Shown here: positions 31,170 through 40,491 of the stretch, piece after piece
How positions within the stretch are numbered: the first letter of the stretch is position 1
How the letters are laid out: each line of letters starts with the position of its first letter
Assembly: GCA_009869945.1 (NCBI GenBank)
Contig: WIXG01000543.1
Span: forward strand, 1 to 40,491
Direction: 5' to 3'
Source of the DNA: Mesaphorura yosii
Lineage: Eukaryota; Arthropoda; Collembola; Poduromorpha; Tullbergiidae
Length of the DNA: 40,491 nt
Translations under genes and position numbers: made by a program
The notes under the pieces: generated by a model
Seen by the model: the letters and a program-made list of their open reading frames with translations, nothing else
The model's database searches: none
What the model was told of the DNA's origin: nothing

Positions 31170-31836
31170 AAATTCAACACAGGGTAGTCCGGGTCATGCA
31201 CTCCTATGCAAAATCCGAAACTGCACTCTGATGGAGCTGACGAGAAATTCAATCTCAAAGTTGGCAGTTAACTTAGGAAATTTAACATTGTGGTAAGTGC
31301 AAAATGTGATTTTTTAACTACTTGTAATATCTCTGTGGACGAATCATTTTCATGTTTTTCTAAGCAATTCTGATATTTTTATTGTAGTAACTAATTAATT
31401 ACGTATATTGTAGTTTAAATGTACTGATTGTGTCTCATTCTATTGTTCATTTTGTTACAACGCTCTATTAGTTTGATTGCAAGTAATTAATAAAAATACC
31501 AATTGTGATTTCCCTACCAATTTGGCACATAAGCGAATTATTTTGGCAACAAATGGCAGCTAAAAATTGTAAAAATTGGCACAGAATTGCGAAAAATTGT
31601 AAACGTTCTCTCTGAAAACCTCAATGGTCATTACACTAGTTGTTGTTGCTCACAATCACTGTTCACCGACCATTGTAGCACCTTTCTTTTGTTTATCACT
31701 GATCGTTATCTCAGAATAGTAAAACAAGAAAATTGAAACCATTAAGCGACTCGATGTGCTTTGTAGATTTGATAAATAAAAAAACAACTGATAAGAACTG
31801 ATAAGAGATTCTTCCTCCATTGCTTGTTTATTCTGT
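31170..31836. other. Intergenic region, AT-rich, with GATAAG words
   Basis: No gene. The part nearest 31780-31810 has ctgataagaactgataagag, a tandem pair of GATA-factor-like sites just past the 3' end of the midkine-like gene. Confidence 0.5.
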
Positions 31837-31985
31837 TCACTCTGGTAGAGGAGGTGGTGGTGGCGTCGTCAATTTCGGCCTGACCACTCTTCGGAAGACT
31901 GTTCCCCCTTCCGGGAAATTGACCACTGCAATCAGGCAAATAAACCTTATCAGTGTATCAGCTTATCAGTTGCACTGATTAATGA
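31785..31985. promoter_or_regulatory. Cluster of GATAAG / CTTATC words
   Basis: Tandem ctgataagaactgataagag at about 31787-31807, and cttatcagtgtatcagcttatcagt at about 31948-31972 inside the intron of the midkine-like gene. These match the WGATAR consensus of GATA factors and occur on both strands. Function is inferred from the consensus only. Confidence 0.35.
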
Positions 31986-32316
31986 CTGGCTTACATGGCC
32001 TGTTGGGCCTGCAGTTCTTCTTCCGAGTTATGACCGCCTTGCAAGTGTTGGGGTCGCCCTTCCTCAATGTGGTTGTTCTAATCTTGACGTTGGTGATCGG
32101 GTCACACGCTGACCAGGTCCCTTTGCCATACTGGCAGGGGTTGTTGAACCGGCGCTTTGGTTTCGGAGTGACTGGCGGCTCCTCCCGCTCCTGGAGGCTG
32201 CCCCCGTCGGGGTTTGGGAACCTTCTGACGACCTCGTCAGTAGTGTTGGCCGCCTTGCTGTTGACAGAGACGCAGAGACAGACCACCACGAAGGTGATGG
32301 CAATTGCCAGCTTCAT
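31837..32316 (-). CDS. Secreted midkine/pleiotrophin-like heparin-binding factor
   Basis: Exons 32316-31995 and 31925-31837 join at GTAAGC and TTGCAG to 136 codons. A signal peptide (MKLAIAITFVVVCLCVSVNS) precedes a linker with acidic and Pro-rich stretches. A single PTN/MK-type domain follows: CQYGKGTWSACDP, then TTTLRKGD, TCKA, and KKNCRP. The W-S-x-C-D pattern and Cys/Lys spacing match Drosophila Miple proteins and vertebrate midkine, which bind glycosaminoglycans outside the cell. Those have two such domains; this has one. The second exon adds NFPEGG and a Pro-rich tail ending PPPPPLPE. AATAAA overlaps the end of the reading frame region near 31824. Without splicing the frame would end CKPVINQCN instead. 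Confidence 0.8.
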
Positions 32317-32561
32317 TTCTTATTAGTTGGGAAATGAATGAATTCCTAAACTTTAAATCAAGTAGAACAAATTCGAGGCATTTCATACTGTGTTGTTTTT
32401 AAAATCGAACTGACGGCGAGATAGAAACAAGGAAAACTTGAACAGAATTCGAGCAGGGTGAAAAGCCGACAACTGGTGAACCACCACTCCACCACTACTG
32501 CTTACAGAGGTAGGTCATTTGCAGAACCGCTTCTCCGTAGTCTTGTCTCCTCAGGGTGTCT

Positions 32562-32821
32562 TTAATCCTTGAGGACATCCGCTGCCGAATCGATCACGTC
32601 GTGCACGACGAGGTCCCACTTCACCAGCACGATTCGCTCCTCGCAAAGCACGTCGCGTATGTGGATTTGAACTAGGTTAAAGAGAGAAAAGTAAAAATAG
32701 AAAATTAATCCAAGTTGACGAATTAGTGTAATTGACGAAAAGGCCCTTCATCGAGCCGAAATGTGTAAAACGAAATTCGGATGGAGATTTGGCCGTTACC
32801 GTTTTTGTCCAGGCTGGCCAT
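32562..32821 (-). CDS. Two-exon 43-residue microprotein, unknown family
   Basis: The ATG at 32821 opens MASLDKN, followed by a GTAACG donor after 32800. An acceptor cctag leads to exon 32671-32562: VQIHIRDVLCEERIVLVKW, then DLVVHDVIDSAADVLKD and TAA. The joined frame of 132 bases is exactly 44 codons including the stop. The second exon has the amphipathic look of real coding sequence, with high Val/Asp/Ile content and no low-complexity bias. I do not recognise the family. The donor is weak (GTAACG), and the short length makes a chance structure possible. It lies between two secreted-protein genes. Confidence 0.4.
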
Positions 32822-33293
32822 GACGAATGTTGAATAAATATTTACTGTTGTGTGGTGCGAAGAGGCGAGTTTGTGAAATTTCGAATTGAAAATTGAATGT
32901 CAATCAATCGAGTAACTTCAGAGAGAAAGAATCGCTGTCAGCTGCCCTGCTCTGCTTCACGTGATCGGTCGCATGCTTTAATAAAGGCCCGTCAAGCGGC
33001 GCTTGGCACATGGCACTCAACTCAATTAAGAAATGATTGCTTCAAATCAATTTAGTCTCCACTGCCGCTCCGGGAATTGCGCTATCTCGCTCGAGGTTAC
33101 AGACCGACCGTTTCTGATGGCAGGGTCAACGCTCCAGTTAAATGCCTCCCACCACTTTCGCCTGGGCGAAATCCAGAATTAATTACGTACGCAGCGCAGT
33201 AACGCAACCCACCTGGACATTATCGCCGGCAATCGCAATCGCAATAAGAGCCAACTACCAATTAAATCGTAATCGCCAATTCATTAGCCACTC
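32822..33293. other. Intergenic region before the lectin gene
   Basis: AT-rich with no gene; it runs into the promoter of the lectin-like gene. Confidence 0.5.
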
Positions 33294-33299
33294 TATAAA
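33294..33299 (+). promoter_or_regulatory. TATA box of the lectin-like gene
   Basis: TATAAA in the context ctcTATAAAtac, 69 bases before the ATG at 33363. Confidence 0.65.
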
Positions 33300-33362
33300 T
33301 ACGAGTGCGGGTCCAGCGAGGCGCCGAAGCGTAGCCACCACGTCACGTCAGCCACGGCCACG

Positions 33363-34072
33363 ATGAAGTCCATGTCTGCACTCGCCCTCGCCGCCTTCGC
33401 CTTCGCGACTCTGCAATTTCAGTTGCAGTCCGCCGCCGGAGACACGCGCCAAGACTTTGTGCTCCTCAACAACCGGATCCTCGAGCACAAAGCGAGCGGG
33501 AAGTGCCTTACCGTGTCGGAGGAGTACAAACTGTTTCTGGACAACTGCAATTAGTAAGTAATCTCATCAACAATCTGCTACGTGCCTTATCAGCAGTGCC
33601 TTCTGCCTTTCCCGCCCGCAGTGATTTGGAGGAGCCGCTCATCGCAGGCGTTTTCAGTGTCGTCCGCCACAACCGGGGCGGGCACCTGATGCGCTGGCGG
33701 ACGGGACCCATTCCTGGCGCCATCGAAGGCTGCCTCCAGGCCCTCAAACCGCAGGTGGCCAAGGCGCCCGTGGCGGACGAGGAGGAAGAAGACGACAACG
33801 AGACTGGGGACAATGACGCTGTGGGCGGTGGCCGGCGTGGAGAGCTCCGCCTCGTCGCCTGCGACACTCGTGACGAGACCCTCAACTGGGAATTCGAGCG
33901 GAACAGCACGTACACGTATCTGCTCAAAAAGTTCCCCGACGGCCCGTGCGTGGCCTCCTCGGCCGCGGTCGGCAGCAGCGGAGGCGTCTTCACGCTGCCC
34001 TGCGACGCAGAAGACGCCCGCCAAATTTGGCGTATCTGCCAAGACTCGGCGGATGTCAAGTGCGATACTTGA
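33363..34072 (+). CDS. Secreted ricin-type beta-trefoil (lectin-like) protein
   Basis: Exons 33363-33553 and 33622-34072 join at GTAAGT and CCGCAG to 213 codons. A signal peptide (ALALAAFAFATLQFQL) is followed by three units with trefoil pattern: ILEHKASGKCLTVS with FLDNCN, GCLQAL with LRLVACD and LNWEF, and GPCVASSA with FTLPCD and QIWRIC. Each ends with a Cys-Asp or Cys-Asn and a later Trp, as in ricin B-type domains that bind sugars. An acidic low-complexity insert (EEEEDDNETGDND) sits between the first and second units. The carbohydrate-binding QxW is best preserved in the third. It has its own TATA box and an AATAAA at 34117-34122. It is not a toxin chain: there is no catalytic domain. 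Immune or digestive lectin roles are possible. Confidence 0.75.
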
Positions 34073-34116
34073 ATCGAATTCATCACATTTCCATTGCGGC
34101 AGCATTCAGCAGTTCA

Positions 34117-34122
34117 AATAAA
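34117..34122 (+). terminator. Poly(A) signal of the lectin-like gene
   Basis: AATAAA, 45 bases past the stop codon. Confidence 0.65.
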
Positions 34123-34873
34123 GAAAGCCACGATTTCCCGTTTCTCGTGCAGTGTGCTATTTTTGGCTCGGCGAGCAGGTTGGCGTGCGAATTCGTGCTG
34201 CTGGCTGTTGTGGGAGAAAATCAGTCGACCGAGCGATGAATTCATAATCATAATTCATAATTAAATGCCTGCGAATAGCGAATAAAAGAGTCGTGCCTGC
34301 CTGCATCTGTTGATTAAACTCTTCGAAACGAAATTAAGTTCGTCTCGGCTCAATTTCAGCTTTCTGTGCTTGCAAGCGCAGTTTTCGTGAGCCCGCATAA
34401 ATCTTCTTTTGCTGCCTGCATTAAATGGCGTAAGCACAAAAGAAGACTGTGGCCGTGGCTGTATTGAATTACCAAATTACTCTTTCGGACTCATTCCTCA
34501 TTCGTTTAACTGAGTTGTGGGTTAACGTATTTACGTATTAAAGTTCTCAGCTTAATTCATTCACACAGCTCAGCCTTCAATTACGTCAGTTAGCCGATCG
34601 CTGATTCAGTGTTCAATGCTCAAATCAATGCCAAATCGAAGTTCAGTCGCAGTCGCAGTTTCTTGCCTGCCCTGCGAATTGCGAATTGCACTCGAGTCGG
34701 TTTGTGGTTTGACGACGAAAGAAACGAGGAAAATCGGCAAGAAACTAGAAACTCACTTTGCAATTCAGACAATTCAGACTCGACAGTGAAATTATAAGTT
34801 GAAACTGTACAATTCGCAATTAATACAATAACTTGGCGATTACTGCAAGTACAAGCAAAATTACGCCCACACC
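34123..34873. other. Intergenic region and 5' leader of the PH adaptor
   Basis: AT-rich, rich in gcgaattgc words near 34675-34690. No gene or TATA box is supported. Confidence 0.5.
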
Positions 34874-37800
34874 ATGGATCCTGGCCCAGGAAGACCCGTC
34901 GACAGGCGAGGGTTGGTCACCCAGTCGCAAATCTACCCGAGCCCGACACCAATCCTGACACCCCAAAACGGAGCGTCGGCGCCTGCGCCTTCGCCTTCGC
35001 CTGCAGCCGCTACTGTGAAGATGGTCGGCTACTTGGAGAAGCGGTCTAAAATGGTACGTGCCAATTAATCAGCGTATCAGCCGTTCGTTGGCGTGATTAC
35101 GATTGTTGAGTTACTACTAGAGCCACACCAGTCAATTGAGGAAATGCAAATCAGTGCGAGTGCAACCCAGACATGTTTTGACAGCTTGAACAAACCTTTT
35201 CTTAATTGAGCCACTTAACATTTACAATCTGGCTCGTCCTGACTCCGGGTCGGCTCTTAAATAAGCTGCCTCCTTGATTAATGGCACTTATCTGGCTTGT
35301 CATGCTTACTTTTCACTATTTCATTCATTACGCGTCGTTGCACTTGCAGATTGGGTGGAAGCGCTTCTGGTTCGTCCTGGACGGGGCTCTGCTCACGTAC
35401 TACCGCACAAAGACCGATTACGACTCCGCCTGCGCCCCCTGCCTTGGCTCCATCAACCTCGGACTCGCATCCAGCGTCCGGCCACTCCAGGCACAGCGAG
35501 GTCGCAGGGGATACCCGCTCCAGATCACCACGAGGGGCCAGATTTACTATCTGGTAAGGAAAATACACTGGAAATTAGCCGCGTCCGCCTTTTTGAACAC
35601 TTTGTCCTTGGTCACAGAGATCCTTGGACAAGTCCGTGCTAGAAAAGTGGCTCCTTGCGCTGCAGGAGACGGCCTCCGCCCCGCCAGAAATCTCGAGCCC
35701 CACCTGGGCCGATCCAGGCGTCCAATTCTATCGCTACTCGTTTGCCAGCGGTTCCCAGTGGGTAAGTTTGGGGGCGGAAGCCCTTAAAAGAGTCCTTGAC
35801 AATTTCTCCGAGCGTTTGGTGTAATTCGATTATTTGCCTTGGACTCCAGTCGCTAGCCGCCTCCACTGACGACATTTCCGGGTCACTGCGTGACCTCCCC
35901 CGAAATTTCTACTTGAAACCTCCTAGCGCCGGCGCGGGCACCGGATTTTTGGGCCCGCCAGCAGCGACGACGACGCAAATGAGCAAAAGCCAGAGTCTGG
36001 TGTGCCTGAACGTCTCGACAGGAGGCGACATGCCGAAAGCGACCTCGAGCCCGAGTCCAAAGAACAAACTTCATCCGCGTCTTTCGGACTCCACAGCAGT
36101 ACGCGCCGGCACCGGCGCCACCGGGCTCCGGCCCGGCTCGCTCACGTGCAGTCCCGCCCCGCCCGCGAAACCCATCCGCCAAGCAACGTCGATGCTGATG
36201 CTTCCCAGCTCCGAAGTGGAGGCGGCTCTGCGACGAGAACTGAGCACGGCGTTATTTAAGCGCTCCGCGTCCACCTTGGGCAAGGAAGGCGAGGACAAGG
36301 AAAGCGAGCAACAGCAACGGAGGCGACGATCGCGTTCGCCTTCGGGGGCGGCGGTCTACGACGAAATCATCGACTTTGAAGCAGCCTTGCGGGCGAGCGT
36401 GCAATCGAGCAGCAGCAGCTGCAGTGGAGACGACAGCGCTAGCACGAGTGCCGTCAGTGATGTCAGCAGCCCTCCTTCGAGCCCCGCCCCGCCGCCGGCG
36501 CTGGCGCCAACATTCAAACCCGAAATGCAGTCGACTCTGACTCCGACAACTCCGACTCCTCATCCACACATCAAAGGCTATGGCCAGACCCGAACTCCTT
36601 GGGAACTGCGCCGCCGTGGCGAGGTGGCTCAGAGTCGAATAATTTACCACGTCGAGGAGGAGGAGCCACCCACCTTGAGCGGTGGCGGGTCGGACCGCAA
36701 GAAGAAAGGGATTGGCGGCTTCTTCCAGAAAATATTCAAGAAGGACAAGGATAAAGAAGGCAAGGATGGAAGCCACGGGGGCCAAAATAAAGGCTCCCGC
36801 TCTCGAAGTGGCTCCGCGAGCAGCGCCAGGTCCAGATCGGGTTCCACCCACACCAAAGCGGGTGGAGGTCTCGGTGCCGCCACACGCCAGCACGACCCAG
36901 TCATTTCGGGACCTGTCGACTTGCGTGCTGTCGCGGAGAAGTCAAAGCTAAAGCCAAAGCCCCCGACCACGTTAGCTTTCGCCTCCGGCTGCCCACCCGC
37001 GCCCGAGGGACGCCTGACGCTGACGCCTGACGGCGGCGGCGTTGCGAGCCCGTTGAAGAAAACCGTCAACGTCGAGCCTCCACGCAGCCCTCAGCTGGAG
37101 ACCGTCATGGCTGAGCTCAAGTCGAGGGTGGGACAAATCAACAGTAAATCTAACGAAGCTATGTCAACGACTCCAGTCGTAGTGCCTTCGCCTGATATCT
37201 ACCAGAACAATCTGGGCAAATTCAACCGCCTCTCGGCGCACTTGAACCCGACCTTTGTGGCCATCCTGAATAAGCAGACTCTTATTCCGGAGGCTGGAGG
37301 CACTTCTTATGACAATGGACACGCAACCAGCTCCGCAGTCCCACGCTCCAATTCGCTCTCGTCTCGTTACGCCTCCACTTCCGCGAAAGAGGAGCCCCCG
37401 CTCCTCCCACCAAAGAAACGGCGGGGCGAACCCACCACACGACCAGCCGCGCCAGCGTACGACGTGCCCCAGAATAATCAGCCCGTGCCAGGCACGGCAA
37501 ACGACGCGCAGGCGCTCTCACCCACGTCGACGCTATCGGGGCTCGTGAATCTGTCGTCAGTGTATAACGCCTGCAATGGGAATGGCAAAGGAGTCGTCCG
37601 ACTGCGTGATTTGACGAAGAAGAATTCTGCGCCTGACGTTGTCTTCCCGGCCCCACCTGCCCCAGGGCCAAGGATGTCCAGGGCGGGCGATGGGACAGGC
37701 AAAGGGCCGGATTCGGCCCGAGTCGAACTGCCGATTCTCCTTCAGCTAAATATCGTTCCTCCACCGTCTACGCCGGCACCTGGAATCCTCGCTGAGGAGC

Positions 37801-38609
37801 TGGATTGCAGTAGCTGTGCATGCAGAGACTGGCCACCCGTTGAGGCGGAGACCGACGAAGACGAAGATGTGGTTGACGGACCTCCTCCTCCGTTGCCGTT
37901 GGCGCCAGCCCCAACAGCGCACACGTTGCCCGAGGTCCTCGTTTCAGAAACTGACTCCAGCAATGGAAACGTGTCAGCAACGGCTAATTCCGTCGACTTC
38001 GACAATCTGGACGGTTTATCGGACGTCAGCGCCGGAGGAAACGGGCGCCTGACGCTGCCAAGCTCAGATTTCCTGGCCACGCACTTAGGCGCTGAGGAGA
38101 GCGCCGCGAACGCCATTGTCTACGAAAATCTTCCGCCACTCAAGTACGCGACGATCAACACGCTCGTGACGGAGCTCGAGACTGTAAGCTTGTCTTAATC
38201 AGCAATTGCTTATTGTTCTTAGCTATTAACCTGTGTCTTATCTTGCATTCTCTTGCAGGTTGAGGAAATTGAAGACGAGCAATACGACTACGAAGAATTT
38301 GTGATTGACGGCTCTCACGTAGTCGCCGTCGACAGACCGAAACCGAAAGCCAGCGCCACGAACCATCGGCAGGCGTTGGCGCTACCGTCGCCCGAAATCA
38401 TCGACGACGACGTTTTTTCTCCTTCAAGACAGGCTTCGAGGGTGGATTCCGTCCGAAATTCGGGAATCGACGCCCTGCAGCGGTATATTTGGCAGAACTC
38501 GCCTGCGAGCGGCAACACGGGGAAGGCAGGTGGAGGCGTCATCAGTCGGCTTGGTCACAGCGCCGCCGTCAACCAATTGCACGCACTCCTTCAGAATGAC
38601 AGACAATAA
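34874..38609 (+). CDS. PH-domain docking adaptor with multiple tyrosine motifs
   Basis: Five exons, 34874-35053, 35350-35553, 35618-35761, 35850-38183 and 38259-38609, join in frame to 1070 codons. A pleckstrin-homology domain spans residues ~49-155: MVGYLEKRSKM, then IGWKRFWFVLDGALLTYY, and the closing helix LEKWLLALQET with its invariant Trp. It should bind phosphoinositides or proteins at the membrane. The remaining 900 residues are disordered and rich in Ser, Pro and Lys. They contain Tyr motifs suited to SH2 domains (VYDEI, IYQNN, AYDVPQNN, VYENLPP) and SH3-type Pro runs (PPAKPIR, PPLLPPKKRR). This resembles Gab, DOK or IRS docking proteins in plan rather than in sequence. The last exon is acidic (EEIEDEQYDYEEF). 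The stop codon lies inside the AATAAA signal. The exon 1 to 2 junction lies within the PH domain. Confidence 0.85.
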
Positions 38610-38610
38610 A
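38605..38610 (+). terminator. Poly(A) signal overlapping the stop codon
   Basis: The TAA stop at 38607-38609 is part of AATAAA, so the predicted 3' UTR is very short. Confidence 0.55.
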
Positions 38611-38645
38611 AATGCAGATTGGCAGACTTGTGAAAATGAAGAACT

Positions 38646-38651
38646 TTTATT
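38646..38651 (-). terminator. Poly(A) signal of the Death-domain/TPR gene
   Basis: tttatt reads AATAAA on the minus strand, 47 bases past the stop at 38698 and about 40 bases from the convergent PH adaptor's signal. Confidence 0.55.
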
Positions 38652-38697
38652 TTTTGTTCTCGAGTAAGCGGTCATATCAATGATAATGTGTTACAAA

Positions 38698-39674
38698 TTA
38701 GAGGATTTGGCAATGGCTGGCTCGATTCGCTCGTTGAGAGAGTTTCACCTTGCAGAGTGCAATGTTATTTCGCACGGTGACTGTTTTCTGGTGAGTATGT
38801 CCAAGCACATGTTTGTAACCGGCTTCAGTTTCCTCCCAGATTTCAAGAGCCTTCGTAAATTCTTTCTTGTCGTAGTGAAGAAAAGCGATTTGGTCCTTGG
38901 TCCTCAATGTCTTGGCATAGTTCTCTCCATACATGCTGACGTACTTTGCATGGACGTGGTGCAGCAATTCGAGAGATTGGTCCAACTTTCCTAGTCTGAC
39001 CAGAGCCTTCGCCTTGTTGTACTTATAAAGCAGAACACTGGGATCCTTCTCTCCGAACGCGCGCTCAGCGACTGGAATAATTTCGTCGTAAATCTGCACT
39101 GCCCTTCGACTGTTCCCAGTTCTTCTCAAACAATCGGCTAGTCTTGACTGAATGATCATTGTCACCTCGTCCCACAACGCGACGCGTGTCGCCTGCAGAG
39201 TCGTTGTTGTGCCGGTAGACGACGTGGTTGGAGGCTCTTGAATTCGTTCTGTGGAGCCAACAGACGAGTTAGACTTTGATTGTTTTAGACAGAGTAGACA
39301 AGGCGTTTACCAGCGAGTGTATTTAGGCCGATGCTCTCCGACCGCAACACGTCCGCCAATTCGGAGCGGGACCCTCCACGGCTGTAAAAGAGGCGAAGCG
39401 AGTGAAGGACCGCCTCTTCGAAGGATCCGTCGTTCAGTGAATTCAATGTGTTCAGTGTGCGCTTAATTCCGAGAGCGTCGGCTGGCGAAATCACGATGCG
39501 GTCAACTACTTGCCCCCACTTCTGGAGCGCGAGTGTATCCTTCACGACGATGTCCCGAAGGGCAAGCAGTTCGTCCGGGGAAACCGCTGCCATTGCTATT
39601 GCACTGAATTTGGTACTTGGCAGCCTCCAGTCTTGCTGAGCCGCTGTGATAAAGTTTCTCGTTCGTTTCTTCAA
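38698..39674 (-). CDS. Death-domain/TPR protein (candidate adaptor)
   Basis: Exons 39674-39311 and 39248-38698 join at GTAAAC and CCACAG to 304 codons. Start at 39674; an internal Met at 39593 is an alternative. Residues ~33-125 match the Death-domain helix pattern: LQKWGQVVDRI, SPADALGIKRTL, SFEEAVLHSLRLFYSRGG and, across the intron, SIGLNTLAERIQ, close to the final helix seen in many Death domains. A Thr/Ser-rich linker leads to three or four TPR units of the kinesin-light-chain type (DEIIPVAERAFGEKDPSV, HVHAKYVSMYGENYAKTL, ETEAGYKHVLGHTHQKTV). The LG..H or GE.. turns are the same style as those in gene A's TPRs. There is no ATPase. A role as an adaptor linking TPR sensors to Death-domain signalling is inferred from architecture and position. 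Confidence 0.75.
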
Positions 39675-40058
39675 TCTCAGCTCGCAATCTGGTGTCTAGC
39701 GTTGTACGGATGTTTTCTAGCTATCCCGCCTGCCAGTTTGCCATGCAACGGAATTCAAGCGGTTGCACAATCGTCGGGTTCATCAACACTGGCAGCTGAT
39801 AAGATAATTGAACGATCACAAATAAATCGCGAACGACCATTTCGTATTTCGAGAGATGAAAGTCGCATTAATAGGAAGCACAAATGACAGTGGAATTATC
39901 GGCACTTCAAACAAAACAAAAGCATTGTCCAATGCAGTTACTGCTGTTGAGCATTAAAAAAGGCTTGAGACAATACAAAATAATTCTAAATCTAGTTTAT
40001 TAACCCCATCTCGTCGTCACAAGTAGCACAAAATATTTGCTAGGCTATAGTTTATAGC
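39675..40058. other. Intergenic region
   Basis: Promoter side of the Death-domain/TPR gene and 3' flank of the carrier gene. A ctgataag word lies near 39796 and tttatt (AATAAA on the minus strand) at 39996-40001, which fits the carrier's 3' end. Confidence 0.5.
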
Positions 40059-40491
40059 TTAGATTGGAATGTAGACGCCAAAGTTGATGCGGAGTTGTTC
40101 CAGGAACATGAAAGTGAGGATGGTTTGTGGTCCCAGGCGGACAAAGGCGGGGATGAATCCTTTGAAGAAACCCAACGGCCCGAGCTGCGCCGTGTAGCTG
40201 ACCAGGTGGAAGATGCTCTGCAAAAACAACGTGAAATTACCCGCAAATTAGCATAATTAGCTAATTTTACACAGTTTAGCACTCAATTAGGATTGGCTTA
40301 CTCGAAACTCGCCAGGTTTGGCGTTCATCTGCCTCGTTTTTAGCACGTCGAGCGGTTGCGTAATCAGCGTGGCGATCGCGCCCTGCGAGCACGCCCAAAA
40401 TGCAAAATCAATTAGCAAGCAACACAGAAGAAATTGACCTTCACTAAAATGAACTTGACTTGACTGAACTTACGGCGCTCAAACTGGCGAG
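40059..40491 (-). CDS. Mitochondrial dicarboxylate carrier, 3' part (SLC25A10-like)
   Basis: Three exons on the minus strand, 40491-40474, 40382-40302 and 40217-40059, read ASLSA / GAIATLITQPLDVLKTRQMN and AKPGEFR / SIFHLVSYTAQLGPLGFFKG, ending TILTFMFLEQLRINFGVYIPI and stop. They join at GTAAGT/CGCAG and GTAAGC/TGCAG. P-x-D-x-x-K-x-R (PLDVLKTR) is the mitochondrial carrier signature, here from the third repeat. QPLDVLKTR-x-MNAKPGEF and FKG-x-x-P are most like the dicarboxylate carrier that exchanges malate or succinate for phosphate across the inner membrane. The first two repeats lie beyond the window. Two introns in this short stretch fit the compact style of the region. Confidence 0.85.

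Noticed and set aside
33363..34072. Reading the beta-trefoil gene as a ricin-like toxin
   Set aside because: Only a lectin-type trefoil and a signal peptide are present; there is no N-glycosidase or other toxic domain.
35883..37069. Minus-strand frames opposite the PH adaptor
   Set aside because: Low-complexity shadows of the disordered exon.

Overview
This is a 40.5-kb window of animal nuclear DNA. Its genes are split by short GT-AG introns of about 60-300 bases, it uses AATAAA polyadenylation signals, and genes sit close together on both strands. An ABCH half-transporter (a subfamily best known from arthropods), seven-pass chemoreceptors of the arthropod gustatory type and large families of decayed paralogues point to an arthropod. 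Small introns, a receptor C-terminus without the insect TYhhhhhQF motif and a bacterial-type gene fragment make a springtail-like hexapod my best guess, but that is inference.

Layout. 1-3.6 kb holds decamer-rich repeats and a transposase remnant. 3.7-8.3 kb (+) is an intact adhesion GPCR with two kelch propellers. 8.6-16.5 kb mixes three whole-looking genes or gene ends with debris: a chemoreceptor cut off by a frameshifted bacterial-type RibB fragment, an intact chemoreceptor, a mucin/serine-protease-homologue remnant, a collagen scrap, an orphan ABCC nucleotide-binding domain, an intact secreted phospholipase A2, a C2H2 zinc-finger scrap and a 5'-truncated NB-ARC/TPR gene that starts at a perfect 16-bp hairpin. 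16.6-19.2 kb (-) is a complete ABCH transporter. 19.8-20.8 kb (-) is a disordered scaffold with AKAP-like and PP1-docking motifs. 21.3-22.5 kb (-) holds a chemoreceptor C-terminal piece and a leucine-rich-repeat remnant.

From 23 kb: an intact NB-ARC/TPR gene (+) at 23.1-24.5, an ankyrin-SOCS-box (ASB-type) gene (-) at 24.7-25.9, a SEC14-like pseudogene (-) near 27.4-28.2, two tandem damaged NB-ARC/TPR copies (-) at 28.5-31.1, a midkine/pleiotrophin-like secreted factor (-) at 31.8-32.3, a 43-residue two-exon microprotein (-) at 32.6-32.8, a secreted ricin-type beta-trefoil protein (+) at 33.4-34.1, a PH-domain docking adaptor (+) at 34.9-38.6, a Death-domain/TPR protein (-) at 38.7-39.7 and the last exons of a mitochondrial dicarboxylate carrier (-) at 40.1-40.5.

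The most coherent candidate system is the group of four NB-ARC/TPR loci (one intact, three broken) together with a Death-domain/TPR gene within 24 kb. It looks like an NLR/apoptosome-type set of STAND ATPases and a possible adaptor that share a kinesin-light-chain-like TPR module. The NB-ARC of all copies that retain the relevant region is unusually short between sensor I and the winged helix. The most surprising single object is the RibB fragment, because animals do not make riboflavin.
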